Below are positions 25,305 through 37,199 of a DNA stretch of 64,000 bases, piece by piece. Position 1 is the first letter of the stretch; every line of letters begins with the position of its first letter. Position numbers and translations under genes: made by a program. The notes under the pieces were generated by a model. That model did not search any database, had not been told where the DNA came from, and was given only the letters and a program-made list of their open reading frames with translations. This DNA comes from Sipunculus nudus. Taxonomy: Eukaryota > Annelida > Sipuncula > Golfingiida > Sipunculidae. The DNA lies in NCBI GenBank assembly GCA_026874595.1, contig CM049315.1, forward strand, positions 13,452,664-13,516,663, written 5' to 3'.

Positions 25305-25814
25305 AATACCTACAATTATCATATAAAATAACACTTGAATATCAATTTTTCATAATTCTTAATGAACTGTTAGCCAAAACTAACCATCACTTTGTTTCCT
25401 TTATTTTATATATCTAATTAATGGCTGATGCATTTTTTAAATTTCATTTCCAAGGTTTTCAAGAACATTAATTTGGATTTTAAATATTTTTTTCACACCA
25501 TTCTTTCAGCACTCCTGGTTCTGTTTTTAATCAGTCTTTTCACAAACATTAGTTATGAAAAACATGAACATCTGTGTTGACAAATTTGTGCATGTGCTCT
25601 GCGAGGTAATAATAGGCACATTTTCATGATCAAATATTAGTAAACTGGATTTGGTCGGACAATGGTCCCCGCATTTCTGGTAGTGCTGGACTAGTTTACA
25701 TGTGGGTGAAACATATGACAAACAAAATCAGGTTTTTATCCATATGCATGAGGGAAAAAAATCCTACTGGATCAAATGATATTAAAGAAGATATGTCAGA
25801 AATAATGTGTGCAA
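25305..25814. other. Intronic sequence, no feature found
   Basis: AT-rich and not repeated elsewhere in the window. Confidence 0.5.
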
Positions 25815-26702
25815 TAGAAAATCACCCAATGTAGTCTGTTGGCGATATGTGATTTTGAGCAAGTCTGTAATTCAATTGGTCTGGAGCCCTCATAGTCACC
25901 AATGATCCCTTTGAAACTGGGAAAGCTGCAATAGGTTGGTGTTGAGTTATTGCGCGCAAAAGAAAATCAGTGATCGGGCTGTGGCAGCCATATTGGAATT
26001 CCAACAGGTCTGTAATTCAATAGGTATGTAGCCCTCATAAGTACCAATCATCCCTGTGAATTTGGGAAGCAGCTGTAGTTGTTGTTGAGTTAACGCGCGC
26101 AAAAGAAAATCAGGGATCAGGTTGTGGCAGCCATATTGGAATTCTGACAGGTTTGTAATTCAATAGGTCTGGAGCTCTCATAGATACCAATCATTCCTGT
26201 GAATTTGGGAAAGCTGCGGTAGGTTGCTGTTGAGTTATTGTGCGTGAAAGAAAATTAGCGATCTGGCTGTTGCGGCCATATTGGAATTCCAACAGGTCTG
26301 TAATTCAATAGGTCTGGAGCCCTCATAGGTACCAATCATCCCTGTGAATTTGGGAAAGCTGCAGTAGGTTGCTGTTGAGTTGTCGCACGCGAAAGAAAAT
26401 CAGTGATCTGGCTGTTGCGGCCATCTGCAGTAGGTTGCTGTTGAGTTGTCGTGCGCGAAAGAAAATCAGTGATCTGGCTGTTGCGGCCATATTGGAATTC
26501 CGACAGGTCTGTTATTCAATAGGTCTGCAGCCCTCATAGGTGCCAATCATCCCTGTGAATTTGGGAAAGCTGCATAAGGTTGTGGTTCAGTTATCATCCG
26601 GGAAAGAAAGTGTCACTGACAGAAGGATGGATGGACGGAAGGACAGAAGGACAGACTGACACGGTGATCACTATAGGGCACAGCTTGTCAAGTGGGGCCC
26701 TA
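25815..26702 (+). mobile_element. F4 element: about 143-bp core repeats, microsatellite, hairpin
   Basis: Five to six units share GCCATATTGGAATTCC, CTGTAATTCAATAGGTCTGG and TGTGAATTTGGGAAAGCTGC; the motif recurs at about 25987, 26130, 26272 and 26487, with one truncated unit near 26400. The array ends with GGATGGATGGACGGAAGGAC-type repeats and a hairpin TAGGGC / GCCCTA at 26674-26702. Same order of parts as F1-F3; 5' end not identified. Confidence 0.7.
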
Positions 26703-26782
26703 ATTATACTGCATAACTTACAATTTGTATAAGAATTTTATAAATGCTATATATGTGTACAAATCTGCAGCCTGAAAAAAAA

Positions 26783-26904
26783 CATGAAAGGCTGCATGCA
26801 ATTCTATGTGACTCTTAAGAAAGGCTGCATACTGTTCTATGTGATTCTTATGAAAGGCTGCAGGCAATTCTATGTGTCTCATATGAACGCTGCATACTGT
26901 TCTA
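26783..26904. repeat. 33-bp minisatellite, left part
   Basis: Units of GAAAGGCTGCATACTGTTCT plus ATGTGATTCTTAT. The array is split after CTGTTCTA by the hAT-like element and resumes at 29129. Confidence 0.9.
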
Positions 26905-29128
26905 TAGAAGTGCAGACCAGACTGCTTGGACGGATCCAGTCCACTATTTTGGGCTGGACTGGACTGCTAACACAAAATACCATACTTCTCATACTGGACT
27001 GAACTAGACTGACCACCCCTTCTTAACTAGAATACGGGTAGTCGACAAGCGACTACGTGTATCCGCCAAAATCAGAGAAGGACGGGTAAAGTCAGGCATT
27101 GATTGAGTGGCAAGGGGATATAGAGTTACATGTGTTAAATATTAGAATGGATCTCTGCCACATAAACATGATTGTAGGTGGCGCCACCTGTTATTTGAAC
27201 GAGAAACTATCCAAGATATACACACATGCAAAATTTCATGTGGAAAAGTCAAACCACTGCAGAGATATGAGTGATTTTAACCCCAGGCAGATGAACAGAT
27301 GGACACTGTGCAAACATGGTTGCAGGTGGCGCCACCTTTTGTTGTGTATGTTATAAAGCTATCCCAGGGCTACATTTGTGTAAAAATTTTTTCCGGATCG
27401 GTCAAACGGTTCCCGAGATATATGGGATTATGTGTGGAGCGTTAACGTGAATGTAGGTGGCGCCACCTGTCACAAAATCGAGAAAGCTATCTAGGATGTA
27501 TATGCATGCCGAATTTTAGGTGAATTAGTCAAACCACTGCAGAGATATGAGTGATTTTAACCCCAGGCAGATGAACAGATGGACACTGTGCAAACATGGT
27601 TGCAGGTGGCGCCACCTTTTGTTGTGTATGTTATAAAGCTATCCCAGGGCTACATTTGTGTAAAAAATTTTTCCGGATCGGTCAAACGGTTCCCGAGATA
27701 TATGGGATTATGTGTGGAGCGTTAACGTGAATGTAGGTGGCGCCACCTGTCACAAAATCGATAAAGCTATCTCGGATGTATATGCATGCTGAATTTTAGG
27801 TGAATTAGTCAAATCACTGCAGAGATACGAGTGATTTTAACCCCAGGCAGATGAACAGATGGACACTGTGCAAACATGGTTGCAGGTGGCGCCACCTTTT
27901 GTTGTGTATGTTATAAAGCTATCCCAGGGCTACATTTGTGTAAAATTTTTTTCCGGATCGGTCAAACGGTTCCCGAGATATATGGGATTATGTGTGGAGC
28001 GTTAACGTGAATGTAGGTGGCGCCACCTGTCACAAAATCGAGAAAGCTATCTAGGATGTATATGCATGCCGAATTTTAGGTGAATTAGTCAAATCACTGC
28101 AGAGATATGAGTGATTTTAACCCCAGGCAGATGAACAGATGGACACTGTGCAAACATGGTTGCAGGTGGCGCCACCTTTTGTTGTGTATGTTATAAAGCT
28201 TTCCCAGGGCTACATTTGTGTAAAAATTTTTTCCGGATCGGTCAAACGGTTCCCGAGATATATGGGTTTATGTGTGGAAACAGACGCACAAACGGACGCT
28301 GGGCAGAGACGAAAGGTCAGAGGTCAAGGTCACTTGGTTAGGCACCAGTTCACATGTGACCCGATAATTTGTGTAAGTTTCAGAAAAATCTGTCCAGTAG
28401 TCTCAGAGGAGTTCTCCGGAAACGAACGCGGCGGCGGCGGCGGCGGCGGAACCCGGTCAAAAACATAGTATCCGCAAAACTTCGTTTTGGCGGATACAAT
28501 TAATTTAATTGCTTGTGCTATAGATGAATTTGTTTTATTTGATAAATTTCCTTTTTTTATGGGCAATTTGTTTGTGTTTTGAAGTTACTAGTAGTTTCTC
28601 CAAGAAAAGACTCTTCAACTACAATAAATATACTAAAACAACAGGCAGAAAATTTGTTTCAATCCCTCAGCCTGGAATTTCTAGCGCCCAGTTAAATGCT
28701 TAAAATGAGAAGACACATTTTTTTTACCAGCTGTTATATTGTAACTGCATATGTTTTATTTAGGAGTGACATGGAAGGCCTGAGAGAAAAACACACAGAA
28801 AATATGCTTAATAATGTATACATAGGGTCTTAAATCCATTTATTGTTTCATAATTTTATAAAACTATATTTAACATTGACAGTATTGGATTCATAGTATG
28901 CATTTGTATTATTTGCAGGTAATTCTTTGAAGCAAATAGGACTTAAATACTAATGGATGTTATTTCTTCACATTCTGGTATTAGTATTACAGTGAAAAGG
29001 CTATTTAAACTGAAATACAACTAATTCTATAATTTTAATGCTTATTTTTTAATTATACAATGCTAATAGGTGGGTTGGACCAGGACCGGATCTCTATCAA
29101 GCTGGACTGGGTTAGATCCACACCTCTA
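26905..29128. mobile_element. hAT-like non-autonomous transposon with 8-bp target duplication
   Basis: The ends are imperfect inverted repeats: TAGAAGTGCAGACC on the left and, reversed, TAGAGGTGTGGATC on the right; further inside, GGATCCAGTCC and GGACCGGATC/CTGGACTGG motifs recur on both sides. CTGTTCTA flanks it on both sides (26897-26904, 29129-29136). Deleting the element and one copy restores a perfect 33-bp unit. An 8-bp duplication and TAGAGGTG-type ends fit hAT. About 1.5 kb of its interior is an F3 element (27026-28498). No transposase is encoded. Confidence 0.75.
27026..28498 (+). mobile_element. F3 Helentron/HINE-like element, copy A
   Basis: Starts ACTAGAATACGG, then a 7-bp hairpin (GTAGTCG ACAAG CGACTAC), then the SIR GTATCCGCCAAAA (27059-27071). 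It contains four almost identical 280-bp core units, each with GGTGGCGCCACC twice (for example 27176 and 27326). A CGG tract (28429-28449) precedes the 30-nt hairpin at 28468-28497. Its right arm TTTTGGCGGATAC complements the SIR perfectly, while the left arm GTATCCGCAAAAC lacks one C at position 9. No target duplication. Frames seen across the cores are repeat artefacts. Confidence 0.85.
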
Positions 29129-29788
29129 CTGTTCTATGTGATTCTTATGAAAGGCTGCATACTGTTCTATGTGATTCTTATGAAAGGCTGCATACTGTTC
29201 TATGTGATTCTTATGAAAGGCTGCATACTGTTCTATGTGATTTTTATGAAAGGCTGCGTACTGTTCTATGTGATACTTATGAAAGGCTGCATACTGTGCT
29301 ATGTGATTCTTATGAAAGGCTGCATACTGTTCTATGTGATTCTTATGAAAGGCTGCAGACAATTCTAGGTGACTCTTATGAAAGGCTGCATACTGTTCTA
29401 TGTGATTCTTAAAAAAGGCTGCATACTGTTCTATGTGATTCTTATGAAAGGCTGCAGACAATTCTAGGTGACTCTTATAAAAGGCTGCATACTGTTCTAT
29501 GTGATTCTTATAAAAGGATGCATACTGTTCTATGTGATTCTTATGAAAGGCTGCATACTGTTCTATGTGATTCTTATGAAAGGCTGCATACTGTGCTATG
29601 TGATTCTTATGAAAGGCTGCATACTGTTCTATGTGATTCTTATGAAAGGCTGCAGACAATTCTAGGTGACTCTTATGAAAGGCTGCAGACAATTCTAGGT
29701 GACTCTTATATGGTAGGCTGCTCTCTGCACTATGTGGCTTGTATGAAAGACTGCATACTTTTCTATGTAATTCTTATGAAACACTGCA
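29129..29788. repeat. 33-bp minisatellite, right part (about 20 units)
   Basis: Continuation of the array at 26783. Variants TACTGTTCTATGTGATTC and AGACAATTCTAGGTGACTC alternate in blocks. Because 33 is a multiple of three, frames stay open on both strands for up to 188 codons with an 11-residue period; there is no start context or codon-use signal, so it is not treated as coding. Confidence 0.9.
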
Positions 29789-30280
29789 CAGAATGATGCA
29801 ATTCCTAGGAAATATGCAAAATTAGCTAAATTATTCTTTCAAGTTTAAAAGTTCAATTCTACATTAAGTTGGAAATGAAAAGAAATACTGTTTTCAAACA
29901 AGACATTTTCCTTATGATGCAAAATCTGAAACATTAACTAACTGTTGTTCATAAGAAATACTGAAATCATGTTCATCTGCATCAATGCCCATCCCAAGAA
30001 ATTCACATGAACTATTCTTAAAAGCCAGCTGGGTTTCCATAACAACTTTTTTTTAAGTTAAAATTATATACCAAACTCATCCAGAAAATAAATTTCAGTA
30101 AGGCCACACAAAAATTATTGTTCCACAGATTCTCTGCTCCCATTTTTTGCTGATAATCTTTCTTTTGCAAATATAGACCAGGACCTTAAGTTTATTTTTG
30201 TTAATGTTGTTATTTTCTCCTATGGCACTAAATCCCTAGAAGAAATTCTTACAAGTATGGAAAATTTTGTGTTGATCATT
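29789..30280. other. Intronic sequence, no feature found
   Basis: AT-rich, not repeated in the window. Confidence 0.5.
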
Positions 30281-31200
30281 TACACCATTTCAAGAACTGG
30301 AGCAAATTCTGTATTTCCCAGGCAAGCTGGCAAATTCCATGTATTGTGCCTTGACCAATAAAAAACAAGTGCACCACATATGGTGCATAATACGCCCGCT
30401 GCATATTTCGTGTCATCTGACCTTATTAAATAAGCATGAATTTGCTGAGAATGTAATTCAGGTGAGAAACTGTTTTGGTTAATACTCATTATGAGTTTAA
30501 TGAAAATCCTTCAGATTTTTATAAGTCAGGGTGGTGCCACCAAAGTGTGGTGACCCCTGACCTCACTAAATATGCATGGATTTTGCTGGAAATAGAACTA
30601 AGGTGAGATATTATACTGATTAAAATTTTTATTGAGTTTTATCAAAATCCATTATATTCCTTGTACGTTATCACTGCGATACCAAGAATTGGCCTGAACA
30701 AAGCAGCCTGGTGACCCCTGACCTCATCAAATATGCGTGAATTTTGCTGAAAATTTAATTGAGGTAAGTGAGAAACTCTATTGGTAAATATGTAGAATGA
30801 ATTTCATGAAAATCCATAATATTTTTGGTAGGTTAATACAGTGCCTGTAAAGTGCTGTGACCTCTGACCTCATTAAATATGCATGGATTTTCTGGAAATC
30901 AAACTTAGGTGAATTATTTTATTGATTAACAATTCTGTTGAGTTTTCACAAAATCCATCAGATTCCTTCTAATTTATTGTGGTGACACCACAAAGTAGCC
31001 TAGTTACCTCTAGCCTTATTAAATATGTGTGGATGTTGCCCATAATCGAACTTTTGGGAGATAATCTATTGGTAAGTAGTTATTGTGAGTTTCAGGAAAA
31101 TCCATAAGTTATCATAAGTTATCACGGCGACACTGAAAGTTAATGGACGGATGATGGGTATATACCATAATGAATCCTGTCATAGGCAAGTGTATAAAAA
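30281..31200 (+). mobile_element. Core-repeat element of about 150-bp units (decayed)
   Basis: Five units share GTGACCCCTGACCTCATTAA, ATATGCATGGATTTTGCTGG and GTGGTGCCACCA-type motifs; the gacct-attaaat motif recurs at about 30420, 30558, 30718, 30872 and 31010. The 3' end has 'aatggacggatgatgggtata' and a weak hairpin before TGTATAAAAA (about 31150-31198). Probably the same element class as F1-F7, but ends are too decayed to prove it. Confidence 0.55.
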
Positions 31201-31214
31201 GAAAGAAAAAAATT

Positions 31215-31237
31215 CCCGCCTCATACCTATATATATT

Positions 31238-31291
<54 letters not shown>

Positions 31292-31310
31292 TATTTATAC
31301 ATGAAATATT
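31215..31310. repeat. (AT)n microsatellite
   Basis: TATATATATA tract with interspersed AAATATA. Confidence 0.95.
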
Positions 31311-31439
31311 GAATATTACAGATATGTTTAAAATCAATCAATACTTAAAACAAAACAAGTATGTATTGTAAATTTACATGTTTTCTCAAAAGAATGGACA
31401 TATTTTTTCTTTCATAACTACAGATATTCTAGAAATAAT

Positions 31440-33170
31440 TATGTTCAGCCGCCTGCCATGGTGCCATAAAATGTCAATCTGTTGTATCCTTACTCCCAAA
31501 CTATCAACTTGGATCAATGTCAAAATACATTGTCTCTGTTAGAGCTGAAGATATCCCCGTTTCCACTCCAGCAGTTTCACAGCCTCCTAAAGATTTTCTG
31601 GAAATGTTATCTGAAAGAAACTGCATGTCTGCCTCCAAGATCTGAGATTGGTGCCCGCATATCAGGGCGCCAAGCGGCAGACTGTAAAAAAAAAAAACAT
31701 GGCCGCCGAAAAGTAATGCTCAATTTGGCTTACACACAAGAAAGCACACTAGCTATATAGTTCTGGGAATGTAGAAATATATCTCCAGTTTATTGAGACA
31801 GTGCAAGGAAAAGAGAAACGATAGGGAGATCGTCGATAACACATTTATTACTGCCACACACCCCTTCCCTTTGCCTAATCCCCACGCGGATTCGCACCAA
31901 ACTATCTGTCTATAATCTGTCCATTGCTGTTCTCAAAGGACTTATAAATCTGCCACTGTTTTCGTTCCACCGTGTGGCCAGCCTGCCTTTCACAATCACC
32001 GCTTTTATAGCTCGGAGCCCTCCGATGACGTACAGCCACAAACGCTGTCACTCTGGCTCATTACAATTGATCACGAATTATCTTTGGGTAGCAGGGACAC
32101 CATCGGCAAAAAGTTGCCGTTTTCCAATTTCAGCTAGATGAGAAATGTTCCCCAGTCCGCCTGGCTGTGCAGGCCCTGCCAGTTTTACTCGCATTTTGAT
32201 CGGCCGTGCTATGATTTATGCTGATTCCCACGCTAACGGTGTAGTGCGAGCAGTTCTGCCAGGGTGCAAAACCCAAACTGCCTCGGCGTTAGCATAAACT
32301 GTCTTGTCACTGGCTCCTACCATAATTACAAGCGGGGATGGATGCTTATTTCTCCTGCACTAGATGTAATTGTGATCATTCCATTATGCATAGTGATTAA
32401 CCCCCATCGCCCAGTCTGTTACAGTAAACATAGGCAGCAACAGTCAAGCTGCAAGCTCCATGGGCTTCAGCACAGACCCCTGTGCAACACTACTAAACAC
32501 TCCCGATCAAAGCCCCTCTAATTTTTACGTGATCACTCTTTTACGGAAGACCATTAACCCTTCCTAGCCCCAATTTTAACAAGAAATTGTCTGCCATGGG
32601 CGGCCTCCATAATTACACGAAGGCAAAATATACTCAGTATAGAAAGAAATGTGCTTCAGCCGGGCCAAGCCCTACAATATATGAGCTTTGTAAACAGGAT
32701 AATTATATCGAGACCTACAGCATGTGTTGTTTTGTGCACTTCTTTACCCTGAAGAATCGGCCAATAAAGCTCGGGGATTCTCCCGCTTTGAAAATGTCAA
32801 TAGAAAACCTGCTCCATCCATCATTTTAGGCTATACCCATGTCATATATCATACAAAAGCCGCCATTTCCAAAGCAGGGCCTTTGCCACTGGGATACAAC
32901 TTTATGCCCCAGGCAACCCCTCGTGTCAAACTGTTTAATTTTTTTTCACCCCGTCTTGAAAATCTGCCAGGATTTTCTTTTACCAGTTCCATTCTTCACT
33001 GCTCTGCATGTCATAGCCCATCATGGGAGCAAATTTTTGCCAAATCCAATCATATTTATCCAAAGAAACAATTATCCACCGCTACTTTTCAATTAGGGTA
33101 CAGTCTCAATCTGCAGAGTAAGATAGGTCTCAGTGTTTATTTTCCCTCTATATGACAGGTTCAGTTTCTG
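31440..33170. promoter_or_regulatory. Candidate conserved non-coding / regulatory block
   Basis: A 1.7-kb stretch with visibly higher GC than its surroundings, no tandem repeats and no copies elsewhere in the window. Homeodomain- and Hox-like sites are frequent: TTACAATTGATCACGAATTA near 32061, CATAATTACAAG near 32320, TTTATAGC near 32004, CCATAATTACACG near 32608. Several overlapping frames of 80-143 codons are open at 32264-33155, but none resembles a known family and no splice or start context favours one. The regulatory reading is inference; an unrecognised exon is the alternative. Confidence 0.4.
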
Positions 33171-33324
33171 TAAATAGCTCATATTTCTCATGTAACACAC
33201 CATTAAGTGGCCAACAATAAATAATATTAACCACCGACCAGGAAAGATTGCCATAAATACCCTGTGTGTTACTTACTTTGTGCAAGTGTGTCCATCATAT
33301 CTCTATATAATAAGCCTGCTCTTA

Positions 33325-33386
<62 letters not shown>
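33325..33386. repeat. (AT)n microsatellite
   Basis: About 30 TA dinucleotides preceded by ATATAAATATAT. Confidence 0.95.
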
Positions 33387-33388
<2 letters not shown>

Positions 33389-34685
33389 TAATACATAAAA
33401 TAAAAAATAATAGGCTTTATAAGCACTGACTATCATAAGCATATATTATCATGTAATTAAAATATTAATTTTTTCTAACATTATTATAATTTACTATATA
33501 AATCTATGTAACTGAACAAACATTTTACAAAATAAAATTCAATATTTAATTCTAATGCATTGGTGTTATTCACTTCTGGCTACACATAACTTGCTACAAG
33601 ATACATAAACAGGAACAGGAAAATAGATCGACTTATGGATCATCCGATAAGAAATTGTTTTAAAATGGAAATCATGGTTCAAAATTTCAAATATTGTGTA
33701 AACAAAGAGTAAACACATTGAAATATTTAGAGTAAATGCATGTGAATTTTTACAAAAAAAAAGAGAAATTGTAATGCTAAAACTGTTTTTTTTTTTGCTG
33801 TGGTAATTAAATATTCAAGGATTTGAAAATACATTTAAACAGACTTCAAAGTATTTTTTTATTCTGTGAATAAAAATGAGCAAACAAATTAAGTTTACAA
33901 CATAGTTTGACCAATTGAGAAATTAAAAATCTGTAACAATTTTAACTTTCATTCCTGCTAACACTGACCATTATTTGTGAAATTAATTAGAAAATGTGCT
34001 TTAAAACAACTGATAGTTTCTGGTCCATGACAGATGTTGCCGTTGCACCCCAAGGAATTGCCTGCCACCTGGTGGCAGTAAATGAATCAAAATTCAGCTT
34101 CAACTTTTTCAAAATGACACACTGAAGAATAAATTCAGGCAAGTGATTCAGGCAAGTCTCCAGGCCATTACTATTTTTTATTATTAAAGTAGCATCACAC
34201 TGAAGCACATGATACTGTACTGTAATATATCTGGGTTCATCTTGTCATCAATGGTGCCATTTTTATACAGAAATTTAGTGTTTTTAAGATTAATCTGTTG
34301 CATACTATTTCATAAATGTATTAAGAAAACCATTATACCACAGTGGTTTGTTGCAATTTAGATCATATTTTGTCAAATTTTGGAGTTAGGACAACCATAG
34401 GGCATGTATGAGTCGATCAAGATGGTAACCATTATGACATCACACCTGTAATAACTATGGCATTTAAGCCTGGGCTTTTTCAAGTCTAATATAATTTTTT
34501 TTTGCAACAGAACACAGGAACAGCACCATTCAAATCAAATATCTGATATGATATTGTGATCTCATAAAAGACAAGTAATTATTAGTTTACAAAATACAAA
34601 CAGCAAGACTAAGAGTTCAAATCCCAATAGGCCCTATGATTGTTTTTCCATTGGCCTATTTCCCTAACAGTTACTGTATGTATAC
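33387..34685. other. Intronic sequence, no feature found
   Basis: AT-rich. No repeat family seen. The minus-strand frame at 33987-34208 is unsupported. Confidence 0.5.
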
Positions 34686-34689
34686 CGGA

Positions 34690-35540
34690 CACATCGTAAT
34701 CTCTTTGACAAACAGTTATGATGTCACAAGTTATGCCATCAGGAGGTCCATCGCAATTATCATCACCGGCAAGTGGTGGGATAAACAAGCTTCATTATAA
34801 AGGGCTGACCGCTCCAGTTACAATATAATAAATGGATATTGATATTTTAGTACATTCCCTCACAGTTTCCTTGAGTGCAGATTGTTCAGAGTCATTTTTC
34901 TCCCGCTTGCTTGGTAGTATGCAAATTCACCCATGCAGCTCATTAAGTTAATGACCGCATCCAATGAGAGCTATCTGTCAGTCGCCTTCAGTCTCTGTCT
35001 GAGTAGGAATAATTACATTTTCCCTTTGGGAATCATCGGGCCATGTCGCTACAGAAATTTGCAAGTCCACAAATGTTAAGCTTCTTGCTCATAAGGAGGG
35101 GAGACATGTAGTCAAACCTGAATGACATTTAGAAAACACTACTCATTTTACTGAACTCATATAAAAAGACAAAATTTTCCCAGCCCAGCCACATTTAATG
35201 GCATATATTCTAATTAAAGTCATTAAATGATAGTAGCCACGCAGCTATCACTCCACTTGTTCTTCTAAATGATAAGTTAGATTTGCTAATCACTGTTTAA
35301 CCTGGACAGCCTCCAGTATTAGATTTAAAAGCCCTGGAAGATAGGCAATAGAAAATTAAGAGTGAAATTAATAACACTTGACAAGCTTGCTGGCATGTAC
35401 CTTGGTGAAAATAATGATTGGACTGCACGGCGAAGAAATTATCGGAGATGCTCACCTATTGCTAATGAAAGTGAAGCAAAGAATTTTAAAATGGTGTGCC
35501 GATTAATCGATAAAATGGATAATTGGTAGTTTTCTTTCAA
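34690..35540. promoter_or_regulatory. Candidate conserved non-coding block
   Basis: Non-repetitive with CTCATTAAGTTAATGACC (34939), CATCCAATGAGAGC (a CCAAT box), TTCTAATTAAAGTCATTAA near 35208 and CGATTAATCGATAA near 35500. The density of ATTA and TTAAT cores is high even allowing for base composition. Inference only. Confidence 0.33.
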
Positions 35541-37199
35541 AATTGATTAAATTGATTGCATTTTTGCATAATCAATTAAAACAATTATGTATATGCACAT
35601 GCAAAGAATCTAATCCTGTCAGAGATATACAAACACAAAGTAATGAACAGCATCAAAACCGAACCATGCACAGCCAAGGATCCTCCAACAGCATGTTCAT
35701 CTTGGATGAGGCAGATTGGTACATTCATTGTGAATACAGATGTGCATGTGACTCTATTTACTGGGGTCAATATTTCAAGTAACGGTACAAGTATACAGCA
35801 GATTTCAAGGTAATATATAAAATGCATAAAATAATCAATTAAGAATCTATCATCGGTGGTTTTTATTTTTCAATCATAGATTATGATTTTTAAAACCGAT
35901 TCCTACCACTAATTTCTACTGACAAAATCCTTAAGTTACAGTAAAGGTTACACTGTATATCCTCACATTTATAAACTGATGGGAAATTAGTGAATAAATT
36001 TAAACCTATGCTATATCAGAACATTTGAATTACATATGCTATGCTGACTGACACTGATGATACAAAAAAGTCAAAAATAAAGCTAAGGCCCTTTTTTTAA
36101 TGTCAGTGTCAGAACACGCTGTACACTATTCTCATCAAAGAAAAGACAACAATTAAGAATATTAAAAGGGCCAAATTCCACAAATTAAATTACAGAGGCG
36201 CTTACATCAATCTGGACAAATCATGTGACAAGCATGACCCACAGCTCTGACATACAAGTGGATTAAAACCAGGGCAGGCTGGCCCAGTGTGAGACCAGAG
36301 GTACAATTCTGATGAGTCCAGAAACAGGAAATCTAGGTAAGAGAAAAACCTGTACATCAGAATCATAAAAATAATAAGCTGCTAATTATAAAATGGGGAA
36401 TGTCTCATTATTAGATTTACAAATTTTCATAAGCTGTCTGTGCAGTGTCTTTTTCACCCATTTAATATTTAAGTGAAAGAATCACTTTTTAAAGTGAATG
36501 GAATATCACTATCACAATGAATACATTAGTATACTGAAATGTGATCACTTAAAGGTGTCCATTAGCCTACCTTTTGAAAAAGAATTAGTGTGATTTCTGG
36601 CTCCCTCTGTGTATATATTAATTATCTAGGGGCAATTTTGGTTGTGAAAAGAAGGATGTGTGAACTTGTTTATCAACAACATGTTTGTAAACACAGCAAT
36701 GTTGACTAATGGGAAAAACATGTATTTAGTTTATAAAAGTCAGATAGGTGATTCGGCCCCATTGATATTACGGAAGGTTATTTTACAAAAAGATTTATAC
36801 ATTTACGTCCTGGATTTTATTCAAATATATTTTTTACTTGTACATGTTTTCTGCCAGGATGCATTATAATTCTATATGCACAAAAAAGGTCAAAAAGTCT
36901 ACCAATTATAAAGACTTACTTTTAGTCTGTTATCATTATATTTACTTGTTAAACAACTAATTATGGGTTATCAAATATAATTATATGATTTTTTTTTCAA
37001 TATAAATTTCATTTCAATATAACCTTCAGAACTTCAATGTTATGATTTTAGGCCTGACTTCTTTTTTAATTATTGTAAAGATATTGTTCATTTGATAGGT
37101 TCCTGATACTAGGGGAACCATTTAAAAGCCTGCAATTTTGGAGATAATATTGCTGGTCTTGTTTTAAGTGTCTTTTGATGGGCACTCATAAAACTCATA
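35541..37199. other. Intronic sequence, mostly unique
   Basis: AT-rich with no repeat family. Opposed frames at 35543-35827 are not recognised. Confidence 0.45.

Noticed and set aside
29126-29692. 188-codon minus-strand frame with an 11-residue repeat
   Set aside because: Explained by the 33-bp period; open on both strands, no start context, no splice link to TRAP1.
32264-33155. Cluster of overlapping frames up to 143 codons as a possible nested gene
   Set aside because: No family resemblance, three competing frames, no splice or start evidence. Left as a candidate regulatory block.
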